A DNA stretch of 64,000 nt from [Clostridium] polysaccharolyticum (lineage in GTDB: Bacteria > Bacillota > Clostridia > Lachnospirales > Lachnospiraceae), in contig NZ_FOHN01000011.1 in the NCBI RefSeq assembly GCF_900111595.1, positions 1 to 64,000 on the forward strand, given 5' to 3'. The position numbers and the translations under genes are program-made. Position 1 is the first letter of the stretch, and each line of letters opens with the position of its first letter. Of the stretch, positions 44,979-54,863 are shown piece after piece. The notes under the pieces were generated by a model. That model was given only the letters and a program-made list of their open reading frames with translations. It did no database searches and was not told where the DNA came from.

Positions 44979-46724
44979 ATGAGAAAAAAATTTCTTGCTA
45001 TTTTGTTATCCTGCTCTATGGTGTTTACATTATCCGCATGTGGAAATAGTACAAAGAATACAGTAACAGATGATGTGAAGACCACTCAAGATGCAGATGC
45101 AGCAGACTTGGATGATATTATTCCAGATGAAACCGTTACTTTGGATGTGTTCACACAGCTGGCAAACTACTCAGGAGAGCAAATTGGATGGTTTGCACAA
45201 GTGATGAAAGAAAAATTCAATGTAAAATTAAATATCATTCCAGATCCGGCAGATGAAGGTGTCTTTGCTACTCGTATGGAATCAGGAAATCTTGGTGACA
45301 TCGTTATTTTCGGTGGAGACATGGACAAATACAATCAGGCAGTGGAAAAAGGAATGCTTTTTGACTGGAATGAGGAAGATTTATTAGATAACTATGGTTC
45401 TTATATGAAAGACCATATGAAAGAAGCATTACAGCAAAATGCAGATATCTCTGGTGGAACAACTTATGGTTTTGGTTATGATGTTGGAACCAATCCAGAT
45501 GATTTAAAAGGTTTTGATTATCACCCAGACATTCGTTATGACTTATATAAAGAAATCGGAAGTCCAAAGATCGCTGTATTGGAAGACTACATTGATGTAT
45601 TAGAGAAAATGCAGAAAGCTTGTCCAAAATCTGATTCTGGAAAACAGACATATGGTGTATCCTTATTCCCTGACTGGGATGGAGATATGGTTATGTTCGT
45701 AAAAGCAACTGCTGCTTTATACGGATGGGAAGAATTTGGTTTTGGTTTATACAATGTAAATACACAGGAATATCAGGATTGTTTAAGGGATGGCAGTGAA
45801 TATTTAAGATGCCTGAAGTTCTATAACCAGTTATATCAAAAAGGTTTATTAGATCCAGACTCTTCTACTCAGACTTATGATAATGTAATCGAAGATTATA
45901 CAGATGGTTCTGCATTCTTTAACTTATTTGCATGGATGGGTGCAAACTCTTACAATACACAAGAACATTTAACAGATGGAAAAGCAATGCTTGCAGTACC
46001 AGCAGAAGATTCTGCACCATTGGTAAATGGATGTAACATTTACGGTGGTAACCGTATCTGGACAATTGGTGCCAATACAGAATATCCAGAATTATGTATG
46101 GCAATTCTTAACTGGCTTTGTACTCCAGAAGGTACTATGGTAATGGAATATGGTCCACAGGGTATAACTTGGGATTACAATGCAGATGGAAAAATTGAAT
46201 TTACTGAATTGGGTAAAAAAACAAATAAAGATCAAAATACAGAAATGACAGATGGTTACTCTGGTACATTTAAAGATGGCCGTGCCCAGATGAATAACAC
46301 CACATGGGCATTAGATGCAGAAAATCCAGATTCCAACGGTGAAACATATAACGATGAAAAATGGGAAAGTGAATTAAATGCGGATGTATCCGAGATTCAG
46401 CAGACATGGCGTGATGACATGGGTGCTCCAAATGCGAATGAGTTTTTTGCTAATAGAAATTATTCTTTAATCCTTGGTACTACTTATATTGCCAGTACAA
46501 AGGATGACGAATTACAGGTTATCTGGAATCAGGTTGCTACCTGCATTAAGGAAAATTCATGGAAGGCCATTTATGCAAAAAATGATGCTGAATTTGACAA
46601 GATCGTAAAAACAATGCAGAGCAAAGCGAAAGAATATGGCTATGATCAGTGTGTTGAATACCAGAAGAAAGAAGCAGAAGCAAGAAAAGCAGCAGAAGAT
46701 GCAGTTAAGGCTTTAAAAAAATAA
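44979..46724 (+). CDS. LipO-type extracellular sugar-binding lipoprotein
   Basis: A 581-residue solute-binding protein with a lipoprotein signal and lipobox LSAC (Cys21). The large alpha/beta binding domain (LDVFTQLANYSGEQIGWFAQVM...) is like family 1 sugar-binding proteins that serve LplB/YtcP permeases. It is tethered outside the membrane and would capture oligosaccharide for the importer. The C-terminus ends in a charged helix. The operon ends with a terminator. Confidence 0.92.
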   Translation: MRKKFLAILLSCSMVFTLSACGNSTKNTVTDDVKTTQDADAADLDDIIPDETVTLDVFTQLANYSGEQIGWFAQVMKEKFNVKLNIIPDPADEGVFATRMESGNLGDIVIFGGDMDKYNQAVEKGMLFDWNEEDLLDNYGSYMKDHMKEALQQNADISGGTTYGFGYDVGTNPDDLKGFDYHPDIRYDLYKEIGSPKIAVLEDYIDVLEKMQKACPKSDSGKQTYGVSLFPDWDGDMVMFVKATAALYGWEEFGFGLYNVNTQEYQDCLRDGSEYLRCLKFYNQLYQKGLLDPDSSTQTYDNVIEDYTDGSAFFNLFAWMGANSYNTQEHLTDGKAMLAVPAEDSAPLVNGCNIYGGNRIWTIGANTEYPELCMAILNWLCTPEGTMVMEYGPQGITWDYNADGKIEFTELGKKTNKDQNTEMTDGYSGTFKDGRAQMNNTTWALDAENPDSNGETYNDEKWESELNADVSEIQQTWRDDMGAPNANEFFANRNYSLILGTTYIASTKDDELQVIWNQVATCIKENSWKAIYAKNDAEFDKIVKTMQSKAKEYGYDQCVEYQKKEAEARKAAEDAVKALKK

Positions 46725-46759
46725 TTAATTTTCGATAGTCTCATATTATCCTATATATC

Positions 46760-46788
46760 GGCGGGTGCTTACGGGTGCCCGTCTTTTT
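46760..46788 (+). terminator. Terminator of the glycan operon
   Basis: GGCGGG pairs with CCCGTC, enclosing a self-complementary ACGGGTGCCCGT, then TTTTTT. Confidence 0.75.
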
Positions 46789-46948
46789 TGTTTTGTAGAA
46801 AAGTTCTCGGTCTAATAGAATAAAACTGTTGCTCAGACCAAAGGACTTCTAAAAGAAACAATGTTGAGTTGAGATTAAGAATACGGTATAATAGATCTTA
46901 ACTAAAAGGAATGGGTTGTTGTATTATGTTAATTAATGGGAGAGAGCT

Positions 46949-47818
46949 ATGGGGTATGAAAAAACAGATGCGCTGATGCGTCATTTGCGTGACAGTGGGA
47001 TCGCGATAGGAGGTTCAGAGCAGAAAAGGCAATTAATTAATACAGGATATTTTCATGGGTACAAAGGTTATCGTTTTTTTGGAAATAATCAGAGGCGGTT
47101 GCCGTTTACTTCGTATAATGAAGTTTATGCCACGATACAATATGATTCTGATTTGAAAGCTTTATTGTATGGAAAAATGATGTATATTGAGACTGCCGTT
47201 AAAAATATTGCATTAGAGAGTATATTGGTAAATGCTGATTCAGAATCTATTCAGTCTAGTCTTGCAAATGCTTACAAAAAGAATAATTTAAAGATAACAC
47301 ATTTTTATAACAGTGTGGGCTATTCCGATGTTCCGATTTGAGCTTTGTTTGAAATAATGACAATGGGTGATCTGGGATATCTATTATCTTGTCTTACATA
47401 TGATGTTAGAGATGATATTTCAAGACGTTTATGTCTAAATGTATCTTGCGATACAGGTAGGCAATTGATTTATAAGTACATTTATACTTTAAAAGATCTG
47501 CGTAATGCCATTGCGCATAATGCAGTGATATTTGATACTAGATTTCGGAATATTGAACCTACTAAAGCGATGAAACAATGCTTGAAACTAGAGATTGGGT
47601 TACCATATGTAAACTTTAAAACCATAGGGGATTATATAATACTTATGTGCTATTATATGAAATTATTATGTGTATCAAAAATAGAAACGGAAGCTTTTAT
47701 TCGTGAATTTGAAGAATTAACTGATTATTATCGTCAAGCTGTTAGTTCTAATGTTGCTGCAATAGTGATACATTCAGATTTGAAAAAGAGGATGAGTATT
47801 TTAAAAAAATATATATAA
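46949..47818 (+). pseudogene. Abi_2 (AbiD/AbiF-type) HEPN defence protein, interrupted by a stop codon
   Basis: Two pieces in the same frame, 46949-47341 and 47342-47818, are split only by TGA at 47339-47341. Relatives have Trp there (VPI-W-ALFEIMTMGDLG), so a TGG to TGA change explains it. The first part has the Abi_2 N-terminus (ALMRHLRDSGIAIGG, INTGYFHGYKGYRFF). The second has the HEPN RNase motif RNAIAHN (Arg185, His190 counting through the stop). Abi_2 proteins block phage infection, probably by RNA cleavage. Read-through cannot be excluded. Confidence 0.85.
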
Positions 47819-47890
47819 AACTTGCATATTTTCATTGTTTGATGTATAATATAAATACTAATTGGGGTATGTATTTGAGGATGCATACTT

Positions 47891-47923
47891 AAGAGAGTCG
47901 AAGCGTGGTTCGGCTCTTTTTCG
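47891..47923 (+). terminator. Terminator after the Abi gene
   Basis: AGAG-x-CGAA pairs with TTCG-x-CTCT around GCGTGG, followed by five T. Confidence 0.7.
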
Positions 47924-48004
47924 ATCATTATGATTTTTTTGTTTTACATAGAAAGAGCGAAGTTCTTCAGGAATAGTGAAAACACTTTATAAAAAAATTA
48001 CCCC

Positions 48005-48033
48005 TTTCCATTTTGCTTGTAATGGTTTATAAT
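48005..48033 (+). promoter_or_regulatory. Promoter of the tyrS T-box transcript
   Basis: TTTCCA (48005-48010), 17-base spacer, TATAAT (48028-48033). Confidence 0.65.
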
Positions 48034-48054
48034 AACACTTAGGAATTAGGAAAG

Positions 48055-48313
48055 CAAAGAAGGGAACAAGTAAGATTCGAGAGCGTTTCTTAGAGAATAG
48101 CCGGCTGGTGCAAGGCTTGAAACATTTGATTCTGAATACATCCTGGAGCTGCTGCCTGAACACTTTCGTAAGTAGGGTAAGCTGGGAACGCCCAATACAG
48201 CGTGCGAGTGTGATTGCACTCAGTGAGGAAAATTTCGTGAGGAATTTTTATAACCAGAGGTGGTACCGCATATTATGCCCTTTGTATCTTGTTTGAGATA
48301 CAGAGGGTTTTTT
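48055..48313 (+). promoter_or_regulatory. Tyrosine-specific T-box leader
   Basis: The T-box sequence AGAGGTGGTACCGCA is at 48256-48270. A GAATACA segment in the first large stem places TAC (48137-48139) as the specifier, a tyrosine codon. The terminator ATCTTG-loop arms CCCT-TTGTATC / GATACA-GAGGG with a T-run ends at ~48313. Uncharged tRNA-Tyr would stabilise the antiterminator and allow tyrS expression. Confidence 0.93.
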
Positions 48314-48478
48314 TGATTTCTAGAAAATTGCACTTCGCTACATTTTTTAGAAATTAAAAAGCTCTACCACATTCATCACAACGCTCCATATCATGCAAAC
48401 TTGATTCTGATAGAAGTTTTAAGTTCATTTTGGATACAAGGCTGCGTTACAAAGACGCACACGAAAGGAGAAAGCAAT

Positions 48479-49702
48479 ATGACAATTTATGACGAGTTAG
48501 TAGCCCGTGGCTTAATCGCACAGGTAACAGATGAAAAAGAAATCAAAGAATTAGTAAACACAGGAAAAGCAACCTTCTATATTGGATTTGATCCTACGGC
48601 AGATTCTTTACACGTAGGACATTTCATGGCACTTTGCCTTATGAAACGTTTACAGATGGCTGGGAACAAACCAGTTGTGTTAATCGGTGGTGGTACCGGT
48701 TACATTGGTGACCCATCTGGCAGAACGGACCTTCGCAGCATGATGACACCAGAAATGATTCAGCATAACTGTGACTGTTTCAAAAAACAAATGGAACGTT
48801 TTATTGAATTTGGTGATGATAAAGCAATCATGGTAAATAATGCAGACTGGCTATTGAAATTAAATTACATTGATGTACTTCGTGAGGTAGGACCATGCTT
48901 TTCCGTAAATAATATGCTTCGTGCAGAATGCTACAAACAGAGAATGGAAAAAGGATTATCCTTTTTAGAATTTAACTACATGATTATGCAGTCCTATGAC
49001 TTTTATCATTTATTCAGGCACTATGGCTGTAACATGCAGTTCGGTGGTGACGACCAATGGTCAAACATGTTAGGTGGTACGGAGTTAATCCGTAAGAAAT
49101 TAGGTAAAGATGCTTATGCAATGACAATTACGCTTCTTACAAACTCAGAAGGCAAGAAAATGGGTAAAACAGCTAGTGGTGCAGTATGGCTAGATCCAAA
49201 TAAAACATCTCCATTTGAATTCTTCCAGTACTGGAGAAATGTTGGAGACAGCGATGTATTAAGATGTATCCGTATGCTTACATTCCTTCCGTTAGAGCAA
49301 ATTGAAGAAATGGATAGCTGGGAAGGAAGCCAGTTAAACCAGGCAAAAGAAATTCTTGCTTATGAGCTGACAAAATTAGTCCATGGAGAAGAAGAAGCAG
49401 AAAAAGCAAAAACAGCTTCTCATGCTTTATTTGCAGGTGGTGCAGATGATTCCAATATGCCTACAACAGAAATCAGTGCAGAACAGCTTACAGATGGAGC
49501 AATTGGCATTATGGACCTGATGATGGTCTGCAAACTGGTTCCTTCTAAGAGTGAAGCAAGACGTCTTATCCAGCAAGGCGGGGTATTTGTAAATGATAAC
49601 AAAGTAGAAGCAATTGATTTTAAAGTAACGGAAGAAATGTTAAAAGAAAATGTAAAAATCAGAAAAGGAAAGAAAAAATTCCATAAAGCAGTAATGCAAT
49701 AA
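48479..49702 (+). CDS. tyrS: Tyrosyl-tRNA synthetase
   Basis: A 407-residue class Ic aminoacyl-tRNA synthetase with HVGH (HIGH motif), KMGKT (KMSKS-type) and a C-terminal S4 RNA-binding domain ([21 protein letters not shown]). ATG 48479 follows AAAGGAG; the open frame reaches back to 48401. It attaches tyrosine to tRNA-Tyr and is controlled by the T-box leader upstream. Confidence 0.97.
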   Translation: MTIYDELVARGLIAQVTDEKEIKELVNTGKATFYIGFDPTADSLHVGHFMALCLMKRLQMAGNKPVVLIGGGTGYIGDPSGRTDLRSMMTPEMIQHNCDCFKKQMERFIEFGDDKAIMVNNADWLLKLNYIDVLREVGPCFSVNNMLRAECYKQRMEKGLSFLEFNYMIMQSYDFYHLFRHYGCNMQFGGDDQWSNMLGGTELIRKKLGKDAYAMTITLLTNSEGKKMGKTASGAVWLDPNKTSPFEFFQYWRNVGDSDVLRCIRMLTFLPLEQIEEMDSWEGSQLNQAKEILAYELTKLVHGEEEAEKAKTASHALFAGGADDSNMPTTEISAEQLTDGAIGIMDLMMVCKLVPSKSEARRLIQQGGVFVNDNKVEAIDFKVTEEMLKENVKIRKGKKKFHKAVMQ

Positions 49703-49724
49703 AGTTCTCTTTGTAAAATTGCAG

Positions 49725-49758
49725 TCCAGGCAGTTTCAGTGAAACTGTCTGGATTTAT
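49725..49758 (+). terminator. Terminator of tyrS
   Basis: TCCAGGCAGTTTC pairs with GAAACTGTCTGGA around AGT; T-rich tail. Confidence 0.8.
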
Positions 49759-49817
49759 TAGCTTAGTGAAAAACAACAATAAAATTTGCCTAAAATGTAA
49801 TAAAGCAATAGTTTTAA

Positions 49818-49846
49818 GTGACGTTTGCTGCATTTTGTGCTATAAT
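49818..49846 (+). promoter_or_regulatory. Promoter of the TraX-GGDEF gene pair
   Basis: Extended -10 TGC-TATAAT (TATAAT 49841-49846) with a -35-like GTGACG 17 bases upstream. Confidence 0.55.
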
Positions 49847-49902
49847 ATTAAAAAATAGTGCAGTTCATATAGGGATATGAAAAGAAATGCGGGGGACGTT
49901 CG

Positions 49903-51804
49903 ATGAAGAAAGGTTTAACGACGGCTCAGTTAGAAGTAGCTGCTATATTGGCTATGCTCTGTGAGCATTTATCTTGGATAACTTTCAACTTTTATACTCC
50001 TCAGGCACACTTCATGCGAATAGTTGGAAAATTAGCAATACCGATTATCTGTTACTTATCTGTCAGCTTTTATGAAAAGGCAAAAAACATAACAAAATAC
50101 ATACTTTGTTTACTTCTATTTTGGGGCTTATCTATTTATCCATATCACATATTTTATACAGCAAAGATTACAGGAAAGCAGAATATTATATTTGATGTGC
50201 TATTAGGCTTTTTGGTAATGGCTATACTAGATTCACTAAAACTGAAGAAGATATGGAAAGTCATACTGATAGCAGCCATTCTGATTTTATCCATCTGTTT
50301 TAGTAATAATCCACTGATATTTATTTTATTTATGGCTGATTTCCGTCACAGTCATTCCTATAACAGAATGGTCAGGACCATTATAAAAATAGCAGCAGCA
50401 GCAGTCTTATTTACATTAATTTCCCAAAGTATCTGTCAATCTGCAGGGGCATATGTTTCGAGGGAAGCATGGAAAGAATCTGTAAATTATATAGGATTTC
50501 TGCTGGCCATACCATTATTAAAGAAATGTCAATTAAGGAAAAAAGAAGAGGTTGTGAAAGGATATTTCTTAATCGTTTATCCGATACAATTCTTGCTCTT
50601 AAAGAATTTTGTACATATCACATCAGGAAATTTTTATCGGATTTATCTGTATATCCATTTACTTGGTATCCTGATTGTACTGCGATTGGGGTATAGTACA
50701 TTGAAAGCGAAGCTTTCGCATGTTCAGACTGCTAATATAGTCATGCTTAGTTTTGCATTGCTTTTCATGTTAGGGTATTATTTTCAACTGACAGCTTTTA
50801 GCCTGCAAGTTATGATTGCGGCAGTAAAAATAGAAATGACAGGACTTACTGGCATGATAATTGGGTTTACGTGGTTTATGAATGAGTTCTGTAATAATCC
50901 GATCAGTAATTTTGTGTACATAGTAGAAGGAATGGTAACAAGTGCCTGTATTTATGCTATCTACACATTGGGACAGAATAAGCTGTTTTATAAGGCCGTT
51001 GGCGTGAAGCATTTTAAAGAGCATTCTATTATTGTCTCAGTAAGAGGGCCTGTATGGATTTTGTTTTTCGCTTATATGGCAATGATTATGCTGCTAACGC
51101 TTTTCATGTGCCTTTATAAAATGAAGCATAGTGATGGAATAGAGCGAAGACAAAGTGTAACCTTGTTAATAGCGGAGGGAGCAGGTTTTGTTCTGCTGAT
51201 GCTTAGAATTATATTACGGAATGAAGAATATGATGTGGGAACTTTTGCGGTGTTTTCTTTTGTGCTTTTATTTTCCTTTTCCATATGTCAGAATGATTAT
51301 TTGGATAATATCCAGACAGAGAGGGAAAGAGATCCGCTGACGGGATTATGTAATCGTGGTTATTTTATAGAACAGGTGCAAAAGAAACTGGAAAAAAAAA
51401 TAAAAGGAACTATGTTTATGATAGACATGGATAATTTCAAAATGGTCAATGACAATTATGGACATGGAACAGGAGACAAGGTGCTCATTGCTCTTGCAGA
51501 TTCTTTAAAACAAGTTATGGGATCTGACAATTTTGTATCTAGGATAGGAGGAGATGAATTCTGTATCTTTATACATAGCCATATTGATGAAAATGAAATG
51601 AAAAAAATTACAGAACGGTTAGAAGTTAAATTCCATAAGAACTTAGAGCAGCGTAATCTGAATCTGCTTTCCACTTTGTCCGTAGGAATTGCAAGATATG
51701 ATGGAAAAGGAAAGATTTCTTTTGAAGAGTTATATGAAAATGCAGATAAGGCATTATATCTAGCAAAAAATAGTGGAAAAAGCCAATACAAATTTTATGC
51801 TTAG
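49903..51804 (+). CDS. TraX-like/7TM/GGDEF fusion protein, copy 1
   Basis: A 633-residue membrane protein. Residues 1-~240 look like a TraX family acetyltransferase (LEVAAILAMLCEHLSW, VGKLAIPIICYLSV, KQNIIFDVLLGFLV). A second membrane block (~255-440) resembles the 7TM N-terminal region of some histidine kinases. The C-terminal GGDEF domain (~470-633) has an intact RIGGDEF at 547-553 and should make cyclic di-GMP. No RxxD inhibitory site is seen upstream of GGDEF. A TraX-GGDEF fusion is unusual. A paralogue follows directly. Confidence 0.85.
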   Translation: MKKGLTTAQLEVAAILAMLCEHLSWITFNFYTPQAHFMRIVGKLAIPIICYLSVSFYEKAKNITKYILCLLLFWGLSIYPYHIFYTAKITGKQNIIFDVLLGFLVMAILDSLKLKKIWKVILIAAILILSICFSNNPLIFILFMADFRHSHSYNRMVRTIIKIAAAAVLFTLISQSICQSAGAYVSREAWKESVNYIGFLLAIPLLKKCQLRKKEEVVKGYFLIVYPIQFLLLKNFVHITSGNFYRIYLYIHLLGILIVLRLGYSTLKAKLSHVQTANIVMLSFALLFMLGYYFQLTAFSLQVMIAAVKIEMTGLTGMIIGFTWFMNEFCNNPISNFVYIVEGMVTSACIYAIYTLGQNKLFYKAVGVKHFKEHSIIVSVRGPVWILFFAYMAMIMLLTLFMCLYKMKHSDGIERRQSVTLLIAEGAGFVLLMLRIILRNEEYDVGTFAVFSFVLLFSFSICQNDYLDNIQTERERDPLTGLCNRGYFIEQVQKKLEKKIKGTMFMIDMDNFKMVNDNYGHGTGDKVLIALADSLKQVMGSDNFVSRIGGDEFCIFIHSHIDENEMKKITERLEVKFHKNLEQRNLNLLSTLSVGIARYDGKGKISFEELYENADKALYLAKNSGKSQYKFYA

Positions 51805-51849
51805 CGTAAAAATAAGATAAAATGAGAAATGGTGGTGAGAGTATTTCTT

Positions 51850-53763
51850 ATGTTAAAAAAACTAAAACTGCATCAGCTGGTTGTAATTGTTATTATTGCT
51901 ATTATATGTGATAACATTGGCTGTAAAGTGTTTGGGGAGAATTTAATTGCAGGGCAGGTACTTCAATTTATAGGTGGAATGGCATTGCCTATGATCTTAT
52001 ACATTTTAGCAGAGTCGTTTATGCAGACAAATAATGAAAGAAATTTTATACTTCAGGTGTTTGGTACATGGATTCTTTCTATATATCCATATGATATGTT
52101 TATGGGAGCTGAATTTGCGAGAAAGCAGAATCTGCTTTATGATATTTTGCTTGCTTCAGTTGTTTTAGTAATTGAAAAAGCAAGAAAAGAGGAAAGGCTT
52201 AAATTAATAATTGCAATCATTCTGCATTTTCTGCTTTGCCTAATAGCAATGAAAAGCAGCAGAAATTCCATTATTCCATTACTGTATATCTTTCTGTATT
52301 ATGGAAAAATGAACGGTTATAGAAAAGATAAAAAGGAAAAAATAGATTTTACTTTTTGGCAAGTAATACTTGTCATGGGAAATTTTCTGTTTAGAGTAGC
52401 TATAGATTTGAAGTATCACAATAACTGGGTGTGCAACTGGTATCTTCTTGGTAATCTTCTGGCAATTCCTATTATTTATTTTTATGAAAAAAACCACATA
52501 TTAATTCGAGATAAACTGCAGTCTATTTTATACTCGTATCCCTTTATTTTTATTGGATTATGTATAGTATTTCACTGTCCATGCTATGATTATAATGAAT
52601 ATTATTTAACTCTTAGCACAATTACAACTATTATGCTGATTGTGTTTGGCTGCATGTCTTTAACAAATAGAACTTCTAAAGCACAGCTTGCAAATATTAT
52701 GCTGATTATCACATCTATATTTTTTATGAGCGGCCTATATCTCCAATTGACAACTGGAGATATAAGAGTTGTATATTTGTCACAGAAAATCCAGTACTGC
52801 GGAATAATTGGAATGCTTATTTCGTTTACGAAATTAATTGATGCATTTTATTATGCAAAGTTTCCAAAGTGGCTTTACTATCTAGAATATACGATTTCTA
52901 CATTAGTCATTCTTAGTTTGTTTTCTGTAGAACAAAACAATTTTTTTTATCGTTCACTTGTATTAAGAAAAACAGAAGGAATAGTATGTGTATTTGAAAC
53001 ACCAGGTATTTTATGTATTATATTTTACTTATACGTTGCATTTCTTTTTTTGTATATAGCTTATTTTTGTATTAAGAAAATAAAGTCTTGTGAAAAGAAT
53101 GACAGGATACAATGTATTAATATTTTAGCAGGGGCCTCTATGCCAAGTATATGTATGTTCATTAAAGCAACAGGGCTTACAAGGGGCTATGATCTTATGA
53201 CATTTGGAATATTAGGAGTTATTTTTTTCTTTTCACTGGCACTTGTAAAAGATGATTCATTAGACAGAATACTAACAGAGGCAGAAAAAGATCCATTAAC
53301 AGGTGTAAGTAACAGGGGCTTTTTTATAGATGTGGTTAGTGGATGGCTGCAGAAAAGAAAAAAAGGTTCTCTGGTGATGCTTGATTTAGATGATTTTAAG
53401 GATGTAAATGATAATTTTGGACATGGAGTCGGGGATAAGGTTTTATCTACGCTCGGAGAGTCTATTACACAAGTAATTGCACAGACAAATTTTACAGCCA
53501 GATTTGGAGGAGACGAATTCTGTATTTTTCTTATTAATCAGGTATCGAAAAAAGAAATAGCGGTTATTATGGAACAGTTAAATGAAGCATTTCAGAATAA
53601 TATCCGGTTTTTGAAACTGGATATAAAAACGGATTTATCAATTGGAATTGCAGTAAATAATGGAAAAACAAGAATTTCTTTTGAAGAATTATATGAAAAT
53701 GCAGATAAGGCGTTATATTTAGCAAAAAACAGTGGAAAAGGCCAATACAAGTTTTATAAATAA
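51850..53763 (+). CDS. TraX-like/7TM/GGDEF fusion protein, copy 2
   Basis: A 637-residue paralogue with the same order of parts: TraX-like membrane block (IGGMALPMILYILAES, RKQNLLYDILLASVV), 7TM block and GGDEF domain (RFGGDEF, GGDEF at about 553-557). The last ~40 residues (SFEELYENADKALYLAKNSGK) are nearly identical to copy 1, while the TraX part has diverged, so the duplication is not new. ATG 51850 is preferred over ATG 51829 from the GGTGGTGAGAG ribosome site. Likely cotranscribed with copy 1. Confidence 0.83.
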   Translation: MLKKLKLHQLVVIVIIAIICDNIGCKVFGENLIAGQVLQFIGGMALPMILYILAESFMQTNNERNFILQVFGTWILSIYPYDMFMGAEFARKQNLLYDILLASVVLVIEKARKEERLKLIIAIILHFLLCLIAMKSSRNSIIPLLYIFLYYGKMNGYRKDKKEKIDFTFWQVILVMGNFLFRVAIDLKYHNNWVCNWYLLGNLLAIPIIYFYEKNHILIRDKLQSILYSYPFIFIGLCIVFHCPCYDYNEYYLTLSTITTIMLIVFGCMSLTNRTSKAQLANIMLIITSIFFMSGLYLQLTTGDIRVVYLSQKIQYCGIIGMLISFTKLIDAFYYAKFPKWLYYLEYTISTLVILSLFSVEQNNFFYRSLVLRKTEGIVCVFETPGILCIIFYLYVAFLFLYIAYFCIKKIKSCEKNDRIQCINILAGASMPSICMFIKATGLTRGYDLMTFGILGVIFFFSLALVKDDSLDRILTEAEKDPLTGVSNRGFFIDVVSGWLQKRKKGSLVMLDLDDFKDVNDNFGHGVGDKVLSTLGESITQVIAQTNFTARFGGDEFCIFLINQVSKKEIAVIMEQLNEAFQNNIRFLKLDIKTDLSIGIAVNNGKTRISFEELYENADKALYLAKNSGKGQYKFYK

Positions 53764-53824
53764 ATTCTGTCATAGGATAAAAGAAATGGCATATAGATAT
53801 AATAATGTTATTAGAGGGAAAAAT

Positions 53825-54370
53825 ATGAGGTTTTTTTGCAAAAGGTCAGATGGTTTTCAAGAAGAAACCCGTGTTTTTTTAGCGGCTCTGCAATGTGAGT
53901 GTATGGTTTTTACGGAAAAAAATAAGATTGAAGAAATTCGGGAGATATATGACAAATTAACTGGACTAGGAAAAGCAGAAGGGTTCATACCTGTCTTCAT
54001 CATCCCTAGTTTTGAACTGCTTAGCAGACGTTTGGGTGAAAATAAGGTTGGGGCGGTTCTCAAAAGAGAAGGCGAGCTTTCTGTAATGCGAGAAAGAGGA
54101 AGAAGACAATATAAAGAAGTAATATTAGCTAAAATACCAGTCAAGCACCCATGGGAAGTATTTAGCTGTTTGCGTATGAATGGATGGAGTACGGTAAAAG
54201 CTCAGGAGAGTGTAATTAATTTATCAAGAAAATGGTATCTGTGTGAGGGAGCAGTTCCAGCAGTTATCCAGGATGGATGTGTGGAGTATAGGCTGCAGGA
54301 AATCAGGGAACAAGCCAATGAAAATCTTTACATACTAAAAAGAACGGCGTATAATGATAAAATATTTTGA
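53825..54370 (+). CDS. DUF4253 domain protein
   Basis: A 181-residue soluble protein. The C-terminal half (KHPWEVFSCLRMNGWSTV, SRKWYLCEGAVPAVIQDGCVEYRL) matches the DUF4253 pattern of PWE..., GGWN-like, KYWYEKYGA...; function unknown. ATG 53825 follows AGAGGG; the open frame reaches back to 53732, overlapping the GGDEF gene. It may share the transcript with the two GGDEF genes. Confidence 0.65.
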   Translation: MRFFCKRSDGFQEETRVFLAALQCECMVFTEKNKIEEIREIYDKLTGLGKAEGFIPVFIIPSFELLSRRLGENKVGAVLKREGELSVMRERGRRQYKEVILAKIPVKHPWEVFSCLRMNGWSTVKAQESVINLSRKWYLCEGAVPAVIQDGCVEYRLQEIREQANENLYILKRTAYNDKIF

Positions 54371-54524
54371 AGTTATTACATGAAATGTAGCAATTTTTAC
54401 ATCAAGATGTTGAACCAGAAAAAATGATGTAGAATACATTCAAAAGAAAGTTTTCATTTCTGTTATAGGCAATCGCTTATAATGCTATATTTTCTGATTA
54501 TTATTCATATGTACATTTACGAAG

Positions 54525-54562
54525 AAGTTATGCATTTTGTGCAAAGTGCATAACTTTTTTTG
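54525..54562 (+). terminator. Terminator after the DUF4253 gene
   Basis: AAGTTATGCA pairs with TGCATAACTT, followed by a T-run. Confidence 0.9.
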
Positions 54563-54686
54563 TCGCTATTTCAGGAGTGCTCCTATGAAGAGAAAAAAAT
54601 GACAGAGAAAGTAGAATAAATTATAAGGAAAATCGAGTTTATTTTCAATACAGGGTAAGAAGACTTATTTATGAGAAAATATGTGC

Positions 54687-54813
54687 TATAATCTATTTAA
54701 ATCAAAGGAACCAACCAATTGATATTATAGTTGATGTAAATTAGAAAATTTCATAAATTGAATTCTTATTCCTCCAAAACAGGGAACTGCAGCCATCAGT
54801 TCCCTGTTTTATT
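54687..54813 (+). ncRNA. Candidate small RNA with anti-Shine-Dalgarno segment
   Basis: An extended -10 (TGC-TATAAT at 54687-54692) and a perfect 14-base terminator stem (AAAACAGGGAACTG/CAGTTCCCTGTTTT, 54776-54810) bracket ~110 bases without a coding frame. A single-stranded TTCCTCC lies just before the terminator and could pair with ribosome binding sites. No -35 box is convincing. No known RNA family recognised. Nothing else is seen in 54563-54835. Confidence 0.4.
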
Positions 54814-54834
54814 GTGGAACAAATAAGTGACATT

Positions 54835-54863
54835 TTGACATGTAACAGAGAGAATTATATTTT
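54835..54863 (+). promoter_or_regulatory. Possible promoter of the chemoreceptor operon
   Basis: TTGACA (54835-54840), 17-base spacer, TATTTT (54858-54863). A ~370-base AT-rich leader with no clear gene follows. Confidence 0.45.

Noticed and set aside
54440-54562. Second short RNA candidate before the 54525 terminator
   Set aside because: A TATAAT at 54478 exists but no -35 or extended -10; the terminator is explained by the DUF4253 gene.
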